This document shows positions 1 through 15,550 of a stretch of DNA of 64,000 nt, in pieces (position 1 is the first letter of the stretch; every line of letters starts with the position of its first letter). This DNA comes from Cladorhizidae sp. MBARI D1340-BT2 (Eukaryota > Porifera > Demospongiae > Poecilosclerida > Cladorhizidae): positions 35,757,472-35,821,471 of the forward strand of contig JAQNBH010000003.1 in assembly GCA_028752905.1 (NCBI GenBank), given 5' to 3'. The notes beneath the pieces are model-generated. The model saw nothing but the letters and a program-made list of their open reading frames with translations. It did no database searches and was not told the DNA's origin. The position numbers and the translations under genes are program-made.

Positions 1-1604
1 GCTAGAGCCCTTGTCATTATTCCGGCTAGAGCCCTTGTCATTATTCCTGATGAAGGCTAGAGCATCTAGTCATTATTCCTGATAGTCATTATTGCTGGAG
101 CATCTAGTCATTATTCCTGATGAAGGCTAGAGCATCTAGTCATTATTCCTGATAGTCATTATTGCTGGAGCATCTAATCATTGTTCCTGATTAAGGCTTG
201 AGCATCTAGTCGTTATTCCTGATGAAGGCTAGAGCATCTAGTCATTATTCATGATGAAGGCTAGAGCATCTAGTCATTATTCCTGATGAAGGCTAGAGCA
301 TCTAGTCATTATTGCTGATGAAGGCTAGAGCATCTAGTCATTATTCCTGATGAAGGCTAGAGCATCTAGTCATTATTCCTGATGAAGGCTAGAGCATCTA
401 GTCAATATTCCTGATGAACGCTAGAGCATCTAGTCATTATTCCTGGTAAAACTAGAGCATTTAGTCATTATTCCTGGTGAAGGCTAGAGCATCTAGTCAT
501 TATTCCTGATGAAGGCTAGAGCATCTAGTCATTATTCCTGATAGTCATTATTGCTGGAGCATCTAATCATTGTTCCTGATTAAGGCTTGAGCATCTAGTC
601 GTTATTCCTGATGAAGGCTATAGCATCTAGTCATTATTCCTGATGAAGGCTAGAGCATCTAGTCATTATTCCTGATGAAGGCTAGAGCATCTAGTCATTA
701 TTGCTGATGAAGGCTAGAGCATCTAGTCATTATTCCTGATGAAGGCTAGACCATCTAGTCATTATTCCTGATGAAAGCTAGAGCATCTAGTCATTATTCC
801 TGATGAACGCTAGAGCATCTAGTCATTATTCCTGGTAAAACTAGCGCATTTAGTCATTATTCCTGGTGAAGGCTAGAGCATCTAGTCATTATTCCTGATG
901 AAGGCTAGAGCATCTAGTCATTCTTCCTGATGAAGGCTATAGTACCTAATCATTATTCCGGCTAGAGCACCTAGTCATTATTCCTGATGAAGGCTAGAGC
1001 ATCTAGTCATTATTCCTGATGACTAGAGCATCTAGTCATTATTCCTGATGAAGGCTAGTGGATCTAGTCATTATTCCTGATGACTAGAGCATCTAGTCAT
1101 TAATCCTTGTGAAACTAGAGCATCTAGTCATTATTCCTGGTGAAGGCTAGAGCATCTAGTCTTTATTCCTGATGAAGGATAGAGTACCTAATCATTATTC
1201 CGGCTAGAGCACCTAGTCATTATTCCTGATGAAGGCTAGAGCATCTAGTCATTATTCCTGATAGTCATTATTGCTGTAGCATCTAGTCATTATTCCTGAT
1301 GAAGGCTAGAGCACCTAGTCATTATTCCTGATGAAGGCTAGAGCATCTAATCATTATTCCTGATGAAGGCTACTAGTCATTATTCCTGATGAAGGCTAGA
1401 GCATCTGGTCATTATTCCTGATGAAGGCTAGAGCATCTAGTCATTAATCCTGATGAAGGCTAGAGCATCTAGTCATTATTCCTGATGTAGGCTAGAGCAT
1501 TTAGTCATTATTCCTGATGAAGGCTAGAGCATCTAGTCATTATTCCTGGTGAAGACTAGAGCATCTAGTCATTATTCCTGGTGAAGGCTAGAGCATCTAG
1601 TCAT

Positions 1605-4600
1605 TATTCCTGATGATGAATAGTCATTATTCCTGATGAAGGCTAGAGCATCTAGGCATGATTCCTGTTCATGATGAAGGCTACAGCATCTAGTCATTAT
1701 TCCTGATGAAGGCTAGAGCACCTAGAAATTATTCCTGATGAAGGATGGAGCATCTAATCATTATTCCTGGTGAAGGCTAGAGCATCTAGTCATTATTCCT
1801 GATGAAGGCTAGAGCATCTAGTCATTCTTCCTGATTAAGGCTAGAGTACCTATTCATTATTCCTGATGAAGGCTAGAGCACCTATTCATTATTCCTGATG
1901 AAGGCTAGAGCATCTAATCATTATTCCTGATGAAGGCTACTAGTCATTATTCCTGATGAAGGCTAGAGCATCTAGTCATTATTCCTGGTGAAACTAGAGC
2001 ATCTAGTCATTAATCCTGGTGAAGGCTAGAGCATCTAGTCATTATTCCTGATGAAGGCTAGAGCATCTAGTCATTATTCCTGATGACTAGAGCATCTAGT
2101 CATTATTCCTGATGAAGGCTAGAGCATCTAGTCATTATTCCTGATGACTAGAGCATCTAGTCATTATTCCTGGTGAAACTAGAGCATCTAGTCATTATTC
2201 CTGGTGAAGGCTAGAGCATCTAGTCATTATTCCTGATGAAGGCTAGAGCATCTAGTCATTCTTCCTGATGAAGGCTAGAGTACCTAATCATTATTCCGGC
2301 TAGAGCCCTTGTCATTATTCCTGATGAAGGCTAGAGCATCTAGTCATTATTCCTGATAGTTATTATTGCTGGAGCATCTAGTCATTATTCCTGATGAAGG
2401 CTAGAGCATCTAGTCATTATTCCTGATAGTCATTATTGCTGGACCATCTAGTCATTGTTCCTGATTAAGGCTTGAGCATCTAGTCGTTATTCCTGATGAA
2501 GGCTAGAGCATCTAGTCATTATTCCTGATGAAGGCTAGAGCATCTAGTCATTCTTCCTGATGAAGGCTAGAGTACCTAATCATTATTCCGGCTAGAGCCC
2601 TTGTCATTATTCCGGCTAGAGCCCTTGTCATTATTCCTGATGAAGGCTAGAGCATCTAGTCATTATTCCTGATAGTCATTATTGCTGGAGCATCTAGTCA
2701 TTATTCCTGATGAAGGCTAGAGCATCTAGTCATTATTCCTGATAGTCATTATTGCTGGAGCATCTAATCATTGTTCCTGATTAAGGCTTGAGCATCTAGT
2801 CGTTATTCCTTATGAAGGCTAGAGCATCTAGTCATTATTCATGATGAAGGCTAGAGCATCTAGTCATTATTCCTGATGAAGTCTAGAGCATCTAGTCATT
2901 ATTGCTGATGAACGCTAGAGCATCTAGTCATTATTCCTGATGAAGGCTAGAGCATCTAGTCATTATTCCTGATGAAGGCGAGAGCATCTAGTCATTATTC
3001 CTGATGAACGCTAGAGCATCTAGTCATTATTCCTGGTAAAACTAGCGCATTTAGTCATTATTCCTGGTGAAGGCTAGAGCATCTAGTCATTATTCCTGAT
3101 AGTCATTATTGCTGGAGCATCTAATCATTGTTCCTGATTAAGGCTTGAGCATCTAGTCGTTATTCCTGATGAAGGCTATAGCATCTAGTCATTATTCCTG
3201 ATGAAGGCTAGAGCATCTAGTCATTATTCCTGATGAAGGCTAGAGCATCTAGTCATTATTGCTGATGAAGGCTAGAGCATCTAGTCATTATTCCTGATGA
3301 AGGCTAGAGCATCTAGTCATTATTCCTGATGAAGGCTAGAGCATCTAGTCATTATTCCTGATGAACGCTAGAGCATCTAGTCATTATTCCTGGTAAAACT
3401 AGCGCATTTAGTCATTATTCCTGGTGAAGGCTAGAGCATCTAGTCATTATTCCTGATGAAGGCTAGAGCATCTAGTCATTCTTCCTGATGAAGGCTATAG
3501 TACCTAATCATTATTCCGGCTAGAGCACCTAGTCATTATTCCTGATGAAGGCTAGAGCATCTAGTCATTATTCCTGATGACTAGAGCATCTAGTCATTAT
3601 TCCTGATGAAGGCTAGTGGATCTAGTCATTATTCCTGATGACTAGAGTATCTAGTCATTATTCCTTGTGAAACTAGAGCATCTAGTCATTATTCCTGGTG
3701 AAGGCTAGAGCATCTAGTCATTATTCCTGATGAAGGCTAGAGCATCTAGTCATTCTTCCTGATGAAGGCTAGAGTACCTAATCATTATTCCGGCTAGAGC
3801 ACCTAGTCATTATTCCTGATGAAGGCTAGAGCATCTAGTCATTATTCCTGATAGTCATTATTGCTGTAGCATCTAGTCATTATTCCTGATGAAGGCTAGA
3901 GCACCTAGTCATTATTCCTGATGAAGGCTAGAGCATCTAATCATTATTCCTGATGAAGGCTACTAGTCATTATTCCTGATGAAGGCTAGAGCATCTGGTC
4001 ATTATTCCTGATGAAGGCTAGAGCATCTAGTCATTAATCCTGATGAAGGCTAGAGCATCTAGTCATTATTCCTGATGAAGGCTAGAGCATCTAGTCATTA
4101 TTCCTGGTGAAGACTAGAGCATCTAGTCATTATTCCTGGTGAAGGCTAGAGCATCTAATCATTATTCCTGATGAAGAATAGTCATTATTCCTGATGAAGG
4201 CTAGAGCATCTAGTCATGATTCCTGTTCATGATGAATGCTACAGCATCTAGTCATTATTCCTGATGAAGGCTAGAGCACCTAGAAATTATTCCTGATGAA
4301 GGATGGAGCATCTAGTCATTATTCCTGGTGAAGGCTAGAGCATCTAGTCATTATTCCTGATGAAGGCTAGAGCATCTAGTCATTATTCCTGATGAAGGCT
4401 AGAGCATCTAGTCATTATTCCTGATGAAGGCTAGAGCATTTAGTCATTATTCCTGATGAAGGCTAGAGCATCTAGTCATTATTCCTGGTGAAGACTAGAG
4501 CATCTAGTCATTATTCCTGGTGAAGGCTAGAGCATCTAATCATTATTCCTGATGAAGAATAGTCATTATTCCTGATGAAGGCTAGAGCATCTAGTCATGA

Positions 4601-7600
4601 TTCCTGTTCATGATGAATGCTACAGCATCTAGTCATTATTCCTGATGAAGGCTACAGCACCTAGAAATTATTCCTGATGAAGGATAGAGCATCTAGTCAT
4701 TATTCCTGGTGAAGGCTAGAGCATCTAGTCATTCTTCCTGATGAAGGCTAGAGCACCTAGTCATTATTCCTGATGAAGGTTAGAGCACATAGTCATTATT
4801 CCTGATGAAGGCTAGTGGATCTAGTCATTATTCCTGATGACTAGAGCATCTAGTCATTAATCCTTGTGAAACTAGAGCATCTAGTCATTATTCCTGGTGA
4901 AGGCTAGAGCATCTAGTCTTTATTCCTGATGAAGGCTAGAGTACCTAATCATTATTCCGGCTAGAGCACCTAGTCATTATTCCTGATGAAGGCTAGAGCA
5001 TCTAGTCATTATTCCTGATAGTCATTATTGCTGTAGCATCTAGTCATTATTCCTGATGAAGGCTAGAGCACCTAGTCATTATTCCTGATGAAGGCTAGAG
5101 CATCTAATCATTATTCCTGATGAAGGCTACTAGTCATTATTCCTGATGAAGGCTAGAGCATCTGGTCATTATTCCTGATGAAGGCTAGAGCATCTAGTCA
5201 TTAATCCTGATGAAGGCTAGAGCATCTAGTCATTATTCCTGATGTAGGCTAGAGCATTTAGTCATTATTCCTGATGAAGGCTAGAGCATCTAGTCATTAT
5301 TCCTGGTGAAGACTAGAGCATCTAGTCATTATTCCTGGTGAAGGCTAGAGCATCTAGTCATTATTCCTGATGATGAATAGTCATTATTCCTGATGAAGGC
5401 TAGAGCATCTAGTCATTCTTCCTGATGAAGGCTAATCATTATTCCGGCTAGAGCCCTTGTCATTATTCCTGATGAAGGCTAGAGCATCTAGTCATTATTC
5501 CTGATAGTTATTATTGCTGGAGCATCTAGTCATTATTCCTGATGAAGGCTAGAGCATCTAGTCATTATTCCTGATAGTCATTATTGCTGGACCATCTAGT
5601 CATTGTTCCTGATTAAGGCTTGAGCATCTAGTCGTTATTCCTGATGAAGGCTAGAGCATCTAGTCATTATTCCTGATGAAGGCTAGAGCATCTAGTCATT
5701 ATTGCTGATGAAGGCTAGAGCATCTAGTCATTATTTCTGATGAAGGCTAGAGCATCTAGTCATTATTCCTGATGAAGGCTAGAGCATCTAGTCATTATTC
5801 CTGATGAAGGCTAGAGCATCTAGTCATTATTCCTGGTAAAACTAGAGAATCTAGTCATTATTCCTGATGATGAATAGTCATTATTCCTGATGAAGGCTAG
5901 AGCATCTAGTCATGATTCCTGTTCATGATGAAGGCTACAGCATCTAGTCATTATTCCTGATAAAGGCTAGAGCACCTAGAAATTATTCCTGATGAAGGAT
6001 GGAGCATCTAATCATTATTCCTGGTGAAGGCTAGAGCATCTAGTCATTATTCCTGATGAAGGCTAGAGCATCTAGTCATTCATCCTGATTAAGGCTAGAG
6101 CACCTAGTCATTATTCCTGATGAAGGCTAGAGCACCTATTCATTATTCCTGATGAAGGCTAGAGCATCTAATCATTATTCCTGATGAAGGCTACTAGTCA
6201 TTATTCCTGATGAAGGCTAGAGCATCTAGTCATTATTCCTGGTGAAACTAGAGCATCTAGTCATTAATCCTGGTGAAGGCTAGAGCATCTAGTCATTATT
6301 CCTGATGAAGGCTAGAGCATCTAGTCATTATTCCTGATGACTAGAGCATCTAGTCATTATTCCTGATGAAGGCTAGAGCATCTAGTCATTATTCCTGATG
6401 ACTAGAGCATCTAGTCATTATTCCTGGTGAAACTAGAGCATCTAGTCATTATTCCTGGTGAAGGCTAGAGCATCTAGTCATTATTCCTGATGAAGGCTAG
6501 AGCATCTAGTCATTCTTCCTGATGAAGGCTAGAGTACCTAATCATTATTCCGGCTAGAGCCCTTGTCATTATTCCTGATGAAGGCTAGAGCATCTAGTCA
6601 TTATTCCTGATAGTTATTATTGCTGGAGCATCTAGTCATTATTCCTGATGAAGGCTAGAGCATCTAGTCATTATTCCTGATAGTCATTATTGCTGGACCA
6701 TCTAGTCATTGTTCCTGATTAAGGCTTGAGCATCTAGTCGTTATTCCTGATGAAGGCTAGAGCATCTAGTCATTATTCCTGATGAAGGCTAGAGCATCTA
6801 GTCATTCTTCCTGATGAAGGCTAGAGTACCTAATCATTATTCCGGCTAGAGCCCTTGTCATTATTCCGGCTAGAGCCCTTGTCATTATTCCTGATGAAGG
6901 CTAGAGCATCTAGTCATTATTCCTGATAGTCATTATTGCTGGAGCATCTAGTCATTATTCCTGATGAAGGCTAGAGCATCTAGTCATTATTCCTGATAGT
7001 CATTATTGCTGGAGCATCTAATCATTGTTCCTGATTAAGGCTTGAGCATCTAGTCGTTATTCCTTATGAAGGCTAGAGCATCTAGACATTATTCATGATG
7101 AAGGCTAGAGCATCTAGTCATTATTCCTGATGAAGTCTAGAGCATCTAGTCATTATTGCTGATGAACGCTAGAGCATCTAGTCATTATTCCTGATGAAGG
7201 CTAGAGCATCTAGTCATTATTCCTGATGAAGGCGAGAGCATCTAGTCATTATTCCTGATGAACGCTAGAGCATCTAGTCATTATTCCTGGTAAAACTAGC
7301 GCATTTAGTCATTATTCCTGGTGAAGGCTAGAGCATCTAGTCATTATTCCTGATAGTCATTATTGCTGGAGCATCTAATCATTGTTCCTGATTAAGGCTT
7401 GAGCATCTAGTCGTTATTCCTGATGAAGGCTATAGCATCTAGTCATTATTCCTGATGAAGGCTGGAGCATCTAGTCATTATTCCTGATGAAGGCTAGAGC
7501 ATCTAGTCATTATTGCTGATGAAGGCTAGAGCATCTAGTCATTATTCCTGATGAAGGCTAGAGCATCTAGTCATTATTCCTGATGAAGGCTAGAGCATCT

Positions 7601-8319
7601 AGTCATTATTCCTGATGAACGCTAGAGCATCTAGTCATTATTCCTGGTAAAACTAGCGCATTTAGTCATTATTCCTGGTGAAGGCTAGAGCATCTAGTCA
7701 TTATTCCTGATGAAGGCTAGAGCATCTAGTCATTCTTCCTGATGAAGGCTATAGTACCTAATCATTATTCCGGCTAGAGCACCTAGTCATTATTCCTGAT
7801 GAAGGCTAGAGCATCTAGTCATTATTCCTGATGACTAGAGCATCTAGTCATTATTCCTGATGAAGGCTAGTGGATCTAGTCATTATTCCTGATGACTAGA
7901 GTATCTAGTCATTATTCCTTGTGAAACTAGAGCATCTAGTCATTATTCCTGGTGAAGGCTAGAGCATCTAGTCATTATTCCTGATGAAGGCTAGAGCATC
8001 TAGTCATTCTTCCTGATGAAGGCTAGAGTACCTAATCATTATTCCGGCTAGAGCACCTAGTCATTATTCCTGATGAAGGCTAGAGCATCTAGTCATTATT
8101 CCTGATAGTCATTATTGCTGTAGCATCTAGTCATTATTCCTGATGAAGGCTAGAGCACCTAGTCATTATTCCTGATGAAGGCTAGAGCATCTAATCATTA
8201 TTCCTGATGAAGGCTACTAGTCATTATTCCTGATGAAGGCTAGAGCATCTGGTCATTATTCCTGATGAAGGCTAGAGCATCTAGTCATTAATCCTGATGA
8301 AGGCTAGAGCATCTAGTCA
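1605..8319. repeat. Higher-order duplication, offset 4254 bp
   Basis: About 1605-4065 matches about 5859-8319 at a constant offset of 4254 bp. Anchors are GATGATGAATAG at 1611 and 5865, the ATTCCGG-CTAGAGCCC marker at 2299 and 6553, and the doubled GCTAGAGCCCTTGTC marker at 2591 and 6845. Rare variants such as GAAGTCTAG and GAAGGCGAGAG are shared by both copies, so they come from block duplication and not from independent amplification. Confidence 0.85.
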
Positions 8320-11300
8320 TTATTCCTGATGTAGGCTAGAGCATTTAGTCATTATTCCTGATGAAGGCTAGAGCATCTAGTCATTATTCCTGGTGAAGAC
8401 TAGAGCATCTAGTCATTATTCCTGGTGAAGGCTAGAGCATCTAGTCATTATTCCTGATGATGAATAGTCATTATTCCTGATGAAGGCTAGAGCATCTAGT
8501 CATGATTCCTGTTCATGATGAAGGCTACAGCATCTAGTCATTATTCCTGATGAAGGCTAGAGCACCTAGAAATTATTCCTGATGAAGGATGGAGCATCTA
8601 ATCATTATTCCTGGTGAAGGCTAGAGCATCTAGTCATTATTCCTGATGAAGGCTAGAGCATCTAGTCATTCTTCCTGATTAAAGCTAGAGCACCTAGTCA
8701 TTATTCCTGATGAAGGCTAGAGCACCTATTCATTATTCCTGATGAAGGCTAGAGCATCTAATCATTATTCCTGATGAAGGCTACTAGTCATTATTCCTGA
8801 TGAAGGCTAGAGCATCTATTCATTATTCCTGGTGAAACTAGAGCATCTAGTCATTAATCCTGGTGAAGGCTAGAGCATCTAGTCATTATTCCTGATGAAG
8901 GCTAGAGCATCTAGTCATTATTCCTGATGACTAGAGCATCTAGTCATTATTCCTGATGAAGGCTAGAGCATCTAGTCATTATTCCTGATGACTAGAGCAT
9001 CTAGTCATTATTCCTGGTGAAACTAGAGCATCTAGTCATTATTCCTGGTGAAGGCTAGAGCATCTAGTCATTATTCCTGATGAAGGCTAGAGCATCTAGT
9101 CATTCTTCCTGATGAAGGCTAGAGTACCTAATCATTATTCCGGCTAGAGCCCTTGTCATTATTCCTGATGAACGCTAGAGCATCTAGTCATTATTCCTGA
9201 TAGTTATTATTGCTGGAGCATCTAGTCATTATTCCTGATGAAGGCTAGAGCATCTAGTCATTATTCCTGATAGTCATTATTGCTGGACCATCTAGTCATT
9301 GTTCCTGATTAAGGCTTGAGCATCTAGTCGTTATTCCTGATGAAGGCTAGAGCATCTAGTCATTATTCCTGATGAAGGCTAGAGCATCTAGTCATTATTG
9401 CTGATGAAGGCTAGAGCATCTAGTCATTATTCCTGGTGAAGACTAGAGCATCTATTAATTTTCCTGGTGAAGGCTAGAGCATCTAGTCATTATTCCTGAT
9501 GAAGAATAGTCATTATTCCTGATGAAGGCTAGAGCATCTAGTCATGATTCCTGTTCATGATGAAGGCTACAGCATCTAGTCATTATTCCTGATGAAGGCT
9601 AGAACACCTAGAAATTATTCCTGATGAAGGATGGAGCATCTAGTCATTATTCCTGGTGAAGGCTATAGCATCTAGTCATTATTCCTGATGAAGGCTAGAG
9701 CATCTAGTCATTCTTCCTGATTAAGGCTAGAGCACCTAGTCATTATTCCTGATGAAGGCTAGAGCACCTATTCATTATTCCTGATGAAGGCTAGAGCATC
9801 TAATCATTATTCCTGATAAAGGCTACTAGTCATGATGAAGGCTAGAGCTTCTAGTCATTATTCCTGGTGAAACTAGAGCATCTAGTCATTATTCCTGGTG
9901 AAGGCTAGAGCATCTAGTCATTATTCCTGATGAAGGCTAGAGCATCTAGTCATTCTTCCTGATGAAGGCTAGAGTACCTAATCATTATTCCGGCTAGAGC
10001 ACCTAGTCATTATTCCTGATGAAGGCTAGAGCATCTAGTCATTATTCCTGATGAAGGCTAGAGCATCTAGTCATTATTCCTGATGAACGCTAGAGCATCT
10101 AGTCATTATTCCTGGTAAAACTAGCGCATTTAGTCATTATTCCTGGCGAAGGCTAGAGCATCTAGTCATTATTCCTGATGAAGGCTAGAGCATCTAGTCA
10201 TTCTTCCTGATGAAGGCTATAGTACCTAATCATTATTCCGGCTAGAGCACCTAGTCATTATTCCTGATGAAGGCTAGAGCATCTAGTCATTATTCCTGAT
10301 GAGTAGAGCATCTAGTCATTATTCCTGAAGAAGGCTAGAGGATCTAGTCATTATTCCTGATGACTAGAGCATCTAGTCATTATTCCTTGTGAAACTAGAG
10401 CATCTAGTCATTATTCCTGGTGAAGGCTAGAGCATCTAGTCATTATTCCTGATGAAGGCTAGAGCATCTAGTTATTATTCCTGATGAAGGCTAGAGCATC
10501 TAGTCATTATTGCTGATGAAGGCTAGAGCATCTAGTCATTATTCCTGATGAAGGCTAGAGCATCTAGTCATTATTCCTGATGAAGGCTAGAGCATCTAGT
10601 CATTATTCCTGATGAACGCTAGAGCATCTAGTCATTATTCCTGGTAAAACTAGCGCATTTAGTCATTATTCCTGGTGAAGGCTAGAGCATCTAGTCATTA
10701 TTCCTGATGAAGGCTAGAGCATCTAGTCATTATTCCTGATAGTCATTATTGCTGGAGCATCTAATCATTGTTCCTGATTAAGGCTTGAGCATCTAGTCGT
10801 TATTCCTGATGAAGGCTAGAGCATCTAGTCATTATTCCTGATGAAGGCTAGAGCATCTAGTCATTATTCCTGATGAAGGCTAGAGCATCTAGTCATTATT
10901 GCTGATGAAGGCTAGAGCATCTAGTCATTATTCCTGATGAAGGCTAGAGCATCTAGTCATTATTCCTGATGAAGGCTAGAGCATCTAGTCATTATTCCTG
11001 ATGAACGCTAGAGCATCTAGTCATTATTCCTGGTAAAACTAGCGCATTTAGTCATTATTCCTGGTGAAGGCTAGAGCATCTAGTCATTATTCCTGATGAA
11101 GGCTAGAGCATCTAGTCATTCTTCCTGATGAAGGCTATAGTACCTAATCATTATTCCGGCTAGAGCACCTAGTCATTATTCCTAGGCTAGAGCATCTAGT
11201 CATTATTCCTGATGACTAGAGCATCTAGTCATTATTCCTGATGAAGGCTAGTGGATCTAGTCATTATTCCTGATGACTAGAGCATCTAGTCATTATTCCT

Positions 11301-14300
11301 TGTGAAACTAGAGCATCTAGTTATTATTCCTGGTGAAGGCTAGAGCATCTAGTCATTATTCCTGATGAAGGCTAGAGCATCTAGTCATTCTTCCTGATGA
11401 AGGCTAGAGTACCTAATCATTATTCCGGCTAGAGCACCTAGTCATTATTCCTGATAGTCATTATTGCTGTAGCATCTAGTCATTATTCCTGATGAAGGCT
11501 AGAGCACCTAGTCATTATTCCTGATAGTCATTATTGCTGTAGCATCTAATCATTATTCCTGATGAAGGCTACTAGTCATTATAACTGATGAAGGCTAGAG
11601 CATCTGGTTATTATTCCTGATGAAGGCTAGAGCATCTAGTCATTAATCCTGATGAAGGCTAGAGCATCTAGTCATTATTCCTGATGTAGGCTAGAGCATT
11701 TAGTCATTATTCCTGATGAAGGCTAGAGCATCTAGTCATTATTCCTGGTGAAGACTAGATCATCTAGTCATTATTCCTGGTGAATGCTAGAGCATCTAGT
11801 CATTATTCCTGATGATGAATAGTCATTATTCCTGATGAAGGCTAGAGCATCTAGTCATTATTTCTGATGAAGGCTAGAGCACCTAGAAATTATTCCTGAT
11901 GAAGGATGGAGCATCTAGTCATTATTCCTGGTGAAGGCTAGAGCATCTAGTCATTATTCCTGATGAAGGCTAGAGCATCTAGTCATTCTTCCTGATTAAG
12001 GCTAGAGCACCTAGTCATTATTCCTGATGAAGGCTAGAGCACCTATTCATTATTCCTGATGAAGGCTAGAGCATCTAATCATTATTCCTGATGAAGGCTA
12101 CTAGTCATTATTCCTGATGAAGGCTAGAGCATCTAGTCATTATTCCTGGTTAAACTAGAGCATCTAGTCATTATTCCTGGTGAAGGCTAGAGCATCTAGT
12201 CATTATTCCTGATGAAGGCTAGAGCATCTAGTCATTATTCCTGATGACTAGAGCATCTAGTCATTATTCCTGATGAAGGCTAGAGCATCTAGTCATTATT
12301 CCTGATGACTAGAGCATCTAGTCATTATTCCTGGTGAAACTAGAGCATCTAGTCATTATTCCTGGTGAAGGCTAGAGCATCTAGTCATTATTCCTGATGA
12401 AGGCTAGAGCATCTAGTCATTCTTCCTGATGAAGGCTAATCATTATTCCGGCTAGAGCCCTTGTCATTATTCCTGATGAAGGCTAGAGCATCTAGTCATT
12501 ATTCCTGATAGTTATTATTGCTGGAGCATCTAGTCATTATTCCTGATGAAGGCTAGAGCATCTAGTCATTATTCCTGATAGTCATTATTGCTGGACCATC
12601 TAGTCATTGTTCCTGATTAAGGCTTGAGCATCTAGTCGTTATTCCTGATGAAGGCTAGAGCATCTAGTCATTATTCCTGATGAAGGCTAGAGCATCTAGT
12701 CATTATTGCTGATGAAGGCTAGAGCATCTAGTCATTATTTCTGATGAAGGCTAGAGCATCTAGTCATTATTCCTGATGAAGGCTAGAGCATCTAGTCATT
12801 ATTCCTGATGAAGGCTAGAGCATCTAGTCATTATTCCTGGTAAAACTAGAGAATCTAGTCATTATTCCTGATGATGAATAGTCATTATTCCTGATGAAGG
12901 CTAGAGCATCTAGTCATGATTCCTGTTCATGATGAAGGCTACAGCATCTAGTCATTATTCCTGATAAAGGCTAGAGCACCTAGAAATTATTCCTGATGAA
13001 GGATGGAGCATCTAATCATTATTCCTGGTGAAGGCTAGAGCATCTAGTCATTATTCCTGATGAAGGCTAGAGCATCTAGTCATTCATCCTGATTAAGGCT
13101 AGAGCACCTAGTCATTATTCCTGATGAAGGCTAGAGCACCTATTCATTATTCCTGATGAAGGCTAGAGCATCTAATCATTATTCCTGATGAAGGCTACTA
13201 GTCATTATTCCTGATGAAGGCTAGAGCATCTAGTCATTATTCCTGGTGAAACTAGAGCATCTAGTCATTAATCCTGGTGAAGGCTAGAGCATCTAGTCAT
13301 TATTCCTGATGAAGGCTAGAGCATCTAGTCATTATTCCTGATGACTAGAGCATCTAGTCATTATTCCTGATGAAGGCTAGAGCATCTAGTCATTATTCCT
13401 GATGACTAGAGCATCTAGTCATTATTCCTGGTGAAACTAGAGCATCTAGTCATTATTCCTGGTGAAGGCTAGAGCATCTAGTCATTATTCCTGATGAAGG
13501 CTAGAGCATCTAGTCATTCTTCCTGATGAAGGCTAGAGTACCTAATCATTATTCCGGCTAGAGCCCTTGTCATTATTCCTGATGAAGGCTAGAGCATCTA
13601 GTCATTATTCCTGATAGTTATTATTGCTGGAGCATCTAGTCATTATTCCTGATGAAGGCTAGAGCATCTAGTCATTATTCCTGATAGTCATTATTGCTGG
13701 ACCATCTAGTCATTGTTCCTGATTAAGGCTTGAGCATCTAGTCGTTATTCCTGATGAAGGCTAGAGCATCTAGTCATTATTCCTGATGAAGGCTAGAGCA
13801 TCTAGTCATTCTTCCTGATGAAGGCTAGAGTACCTAATCATTATTCCGGCTAGAGCCCTTGTCATTATTCCGGCTAGAGCCCTTGTCATTATTCCTGATG
13901 AAGGCTAGAGCATCTAGTCATTATTCCTGATAGTCATTATTGCTGGAGCATCTAGTCATTATTCCTGATGAAGGCTAGAGCATCTAGTCATTATTCCTGA
14001 TAGTCATTATTGCTGGAGCATCTAATCATTGTTCCTGATTAAGGCTTGAGCATCTAGTCGTTATTCCTTATGAAGGCTAGAGCATCTAGTCATTATTCAT
14101 GATGAAGGCTAGAGCATCTAGTCATTATTCCTGATGAAGGCTAGAGCATCTAGTCATTATTGCTGATGAAGGCTAGAGCATCTAGTCATTATTCCTGATG
14201 AAGGCTAGAGCATCTAGTCATTATTCCTGATGAAGGCTAGAGCATCTAGTCATTATTCCTGATGAACGCTAGAGCATCTAGTCATTATTCCTGGTAAAAC

Positions 14301-15550
14301 TAGCGCATTTAGTCATTATTCCTGGTGAAGGCTAGAGCATCTAGTCATTATTCCTGATGAAGGCTAGAGCATCTAGTCATTATTCCTGATAGTCATTATT
14401 GCTGGAGCATCTAATCATTGTTCCTGATTAAGGCTTGAGCATCTAGTCGTTATTCCTGATGAAGGCTATAGCATCTAGTCATTATTCCTGATGAAGGCTA
14501 GAGCATCTAGTCATTATTCCTGATGAAGGCTAGAGCATCTAGTCATTATTGCTGATGAAGGCTAGAGCATCTAGTCATTATTCCTGATGAAGGCTAGAGC
14601 ATCTAGTCATTATTCCTGATGAAGGCTAGAGCATCTAGTCATTATTCCTGATGAACGCTAGAGCATCTAGTCATTATTCCTTGTAAAACTAGCGCATTTA
14701 GTCATTATTCCTGGTGAAGGCTAGAGCATCTAGTCATTATTCCTGATGAAGGCTAGAGCATCTAGTCATTCTTCCTGATGAAGGCTATAGTACCTAATCA
14801 TTATTCCGGCTAGAGCACCTAGTCATTATTCCTGATGAAGGCTAGAGCATCTAGTCATTATTCCTGATGACTAGAGCATCTAGTCATTATTCCTGATGAA
14901 GGCTAGTGGATCTAGTCATTATTCCTGATGACTAGAGCATCTAGTCATTATTCCTTGTGAAACAAGAGCATCTAGTCATTATTCCTGGTGAAGGCTAGAG
15001 CATCTAGTCATTATTCCTGATGAAGGCTAGAGCATCTAGTCATTCTTCCTGATGAAGGCTAGAGTACCTAATCATTATTCCGGCTAGAGCACCTAGTCAT
15101 TATTCCTGATGAAGGCTAGAGCATCTAGTCATTATTCCAAATAGTCATTATTGCTGTAGCATCTAGTCATTATTCCTGATGAAGGCTAGAGCACCTAGTC
15201 ATTATTCCTGATGAAGGCTAGAGCATCTAATCATTATTCCTGATGAAGGCTAGAGCATCTGGTCATTATTCCTGATGAAGGCTAGAGCATCTAGTCATTA
15301 ATCCTGATGAAGGCTAGAGCATCTAGTCATTATTCCTGATGTAGGCTAGAGCATTTAGTCATTATTCCTGATGAAGGCTAGAGCATCTAGTCATTATTCC
15401 TGGTGAAGACTAGAGCATCTAGTCATTATTCCTGGTGAAGGCTAGAGCATCTAGTCATTATTCCTGATGATGAATAGTCATTATTCCTGATGAAGGCTAG
15501 AGCATCTAGTCATGATTCCTGTTCATGATGAAGGCTACAGCATCTAGTCA
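5400..15550. repeat. Higher-order duplication, offset 7004 bp
   Basis: About 5400-8550 matches about 12404-15550. Anchors are the GCTAGAGCCC marker at 5447 and 12451, the rare CATTCATCCTGATTAAGG variant at 6077 and 13081, and the doubled GCTAGAGCCC marker at 6845 and 13849, all 7004 bp apart. Further on the offset becomes 7010 (GTAGGCTAGAGCATTT at 8331 and 15341). This fits gain of one 32-bp unit near 14341 and loss of 26 bp near 15240. Confidence 0.85.
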
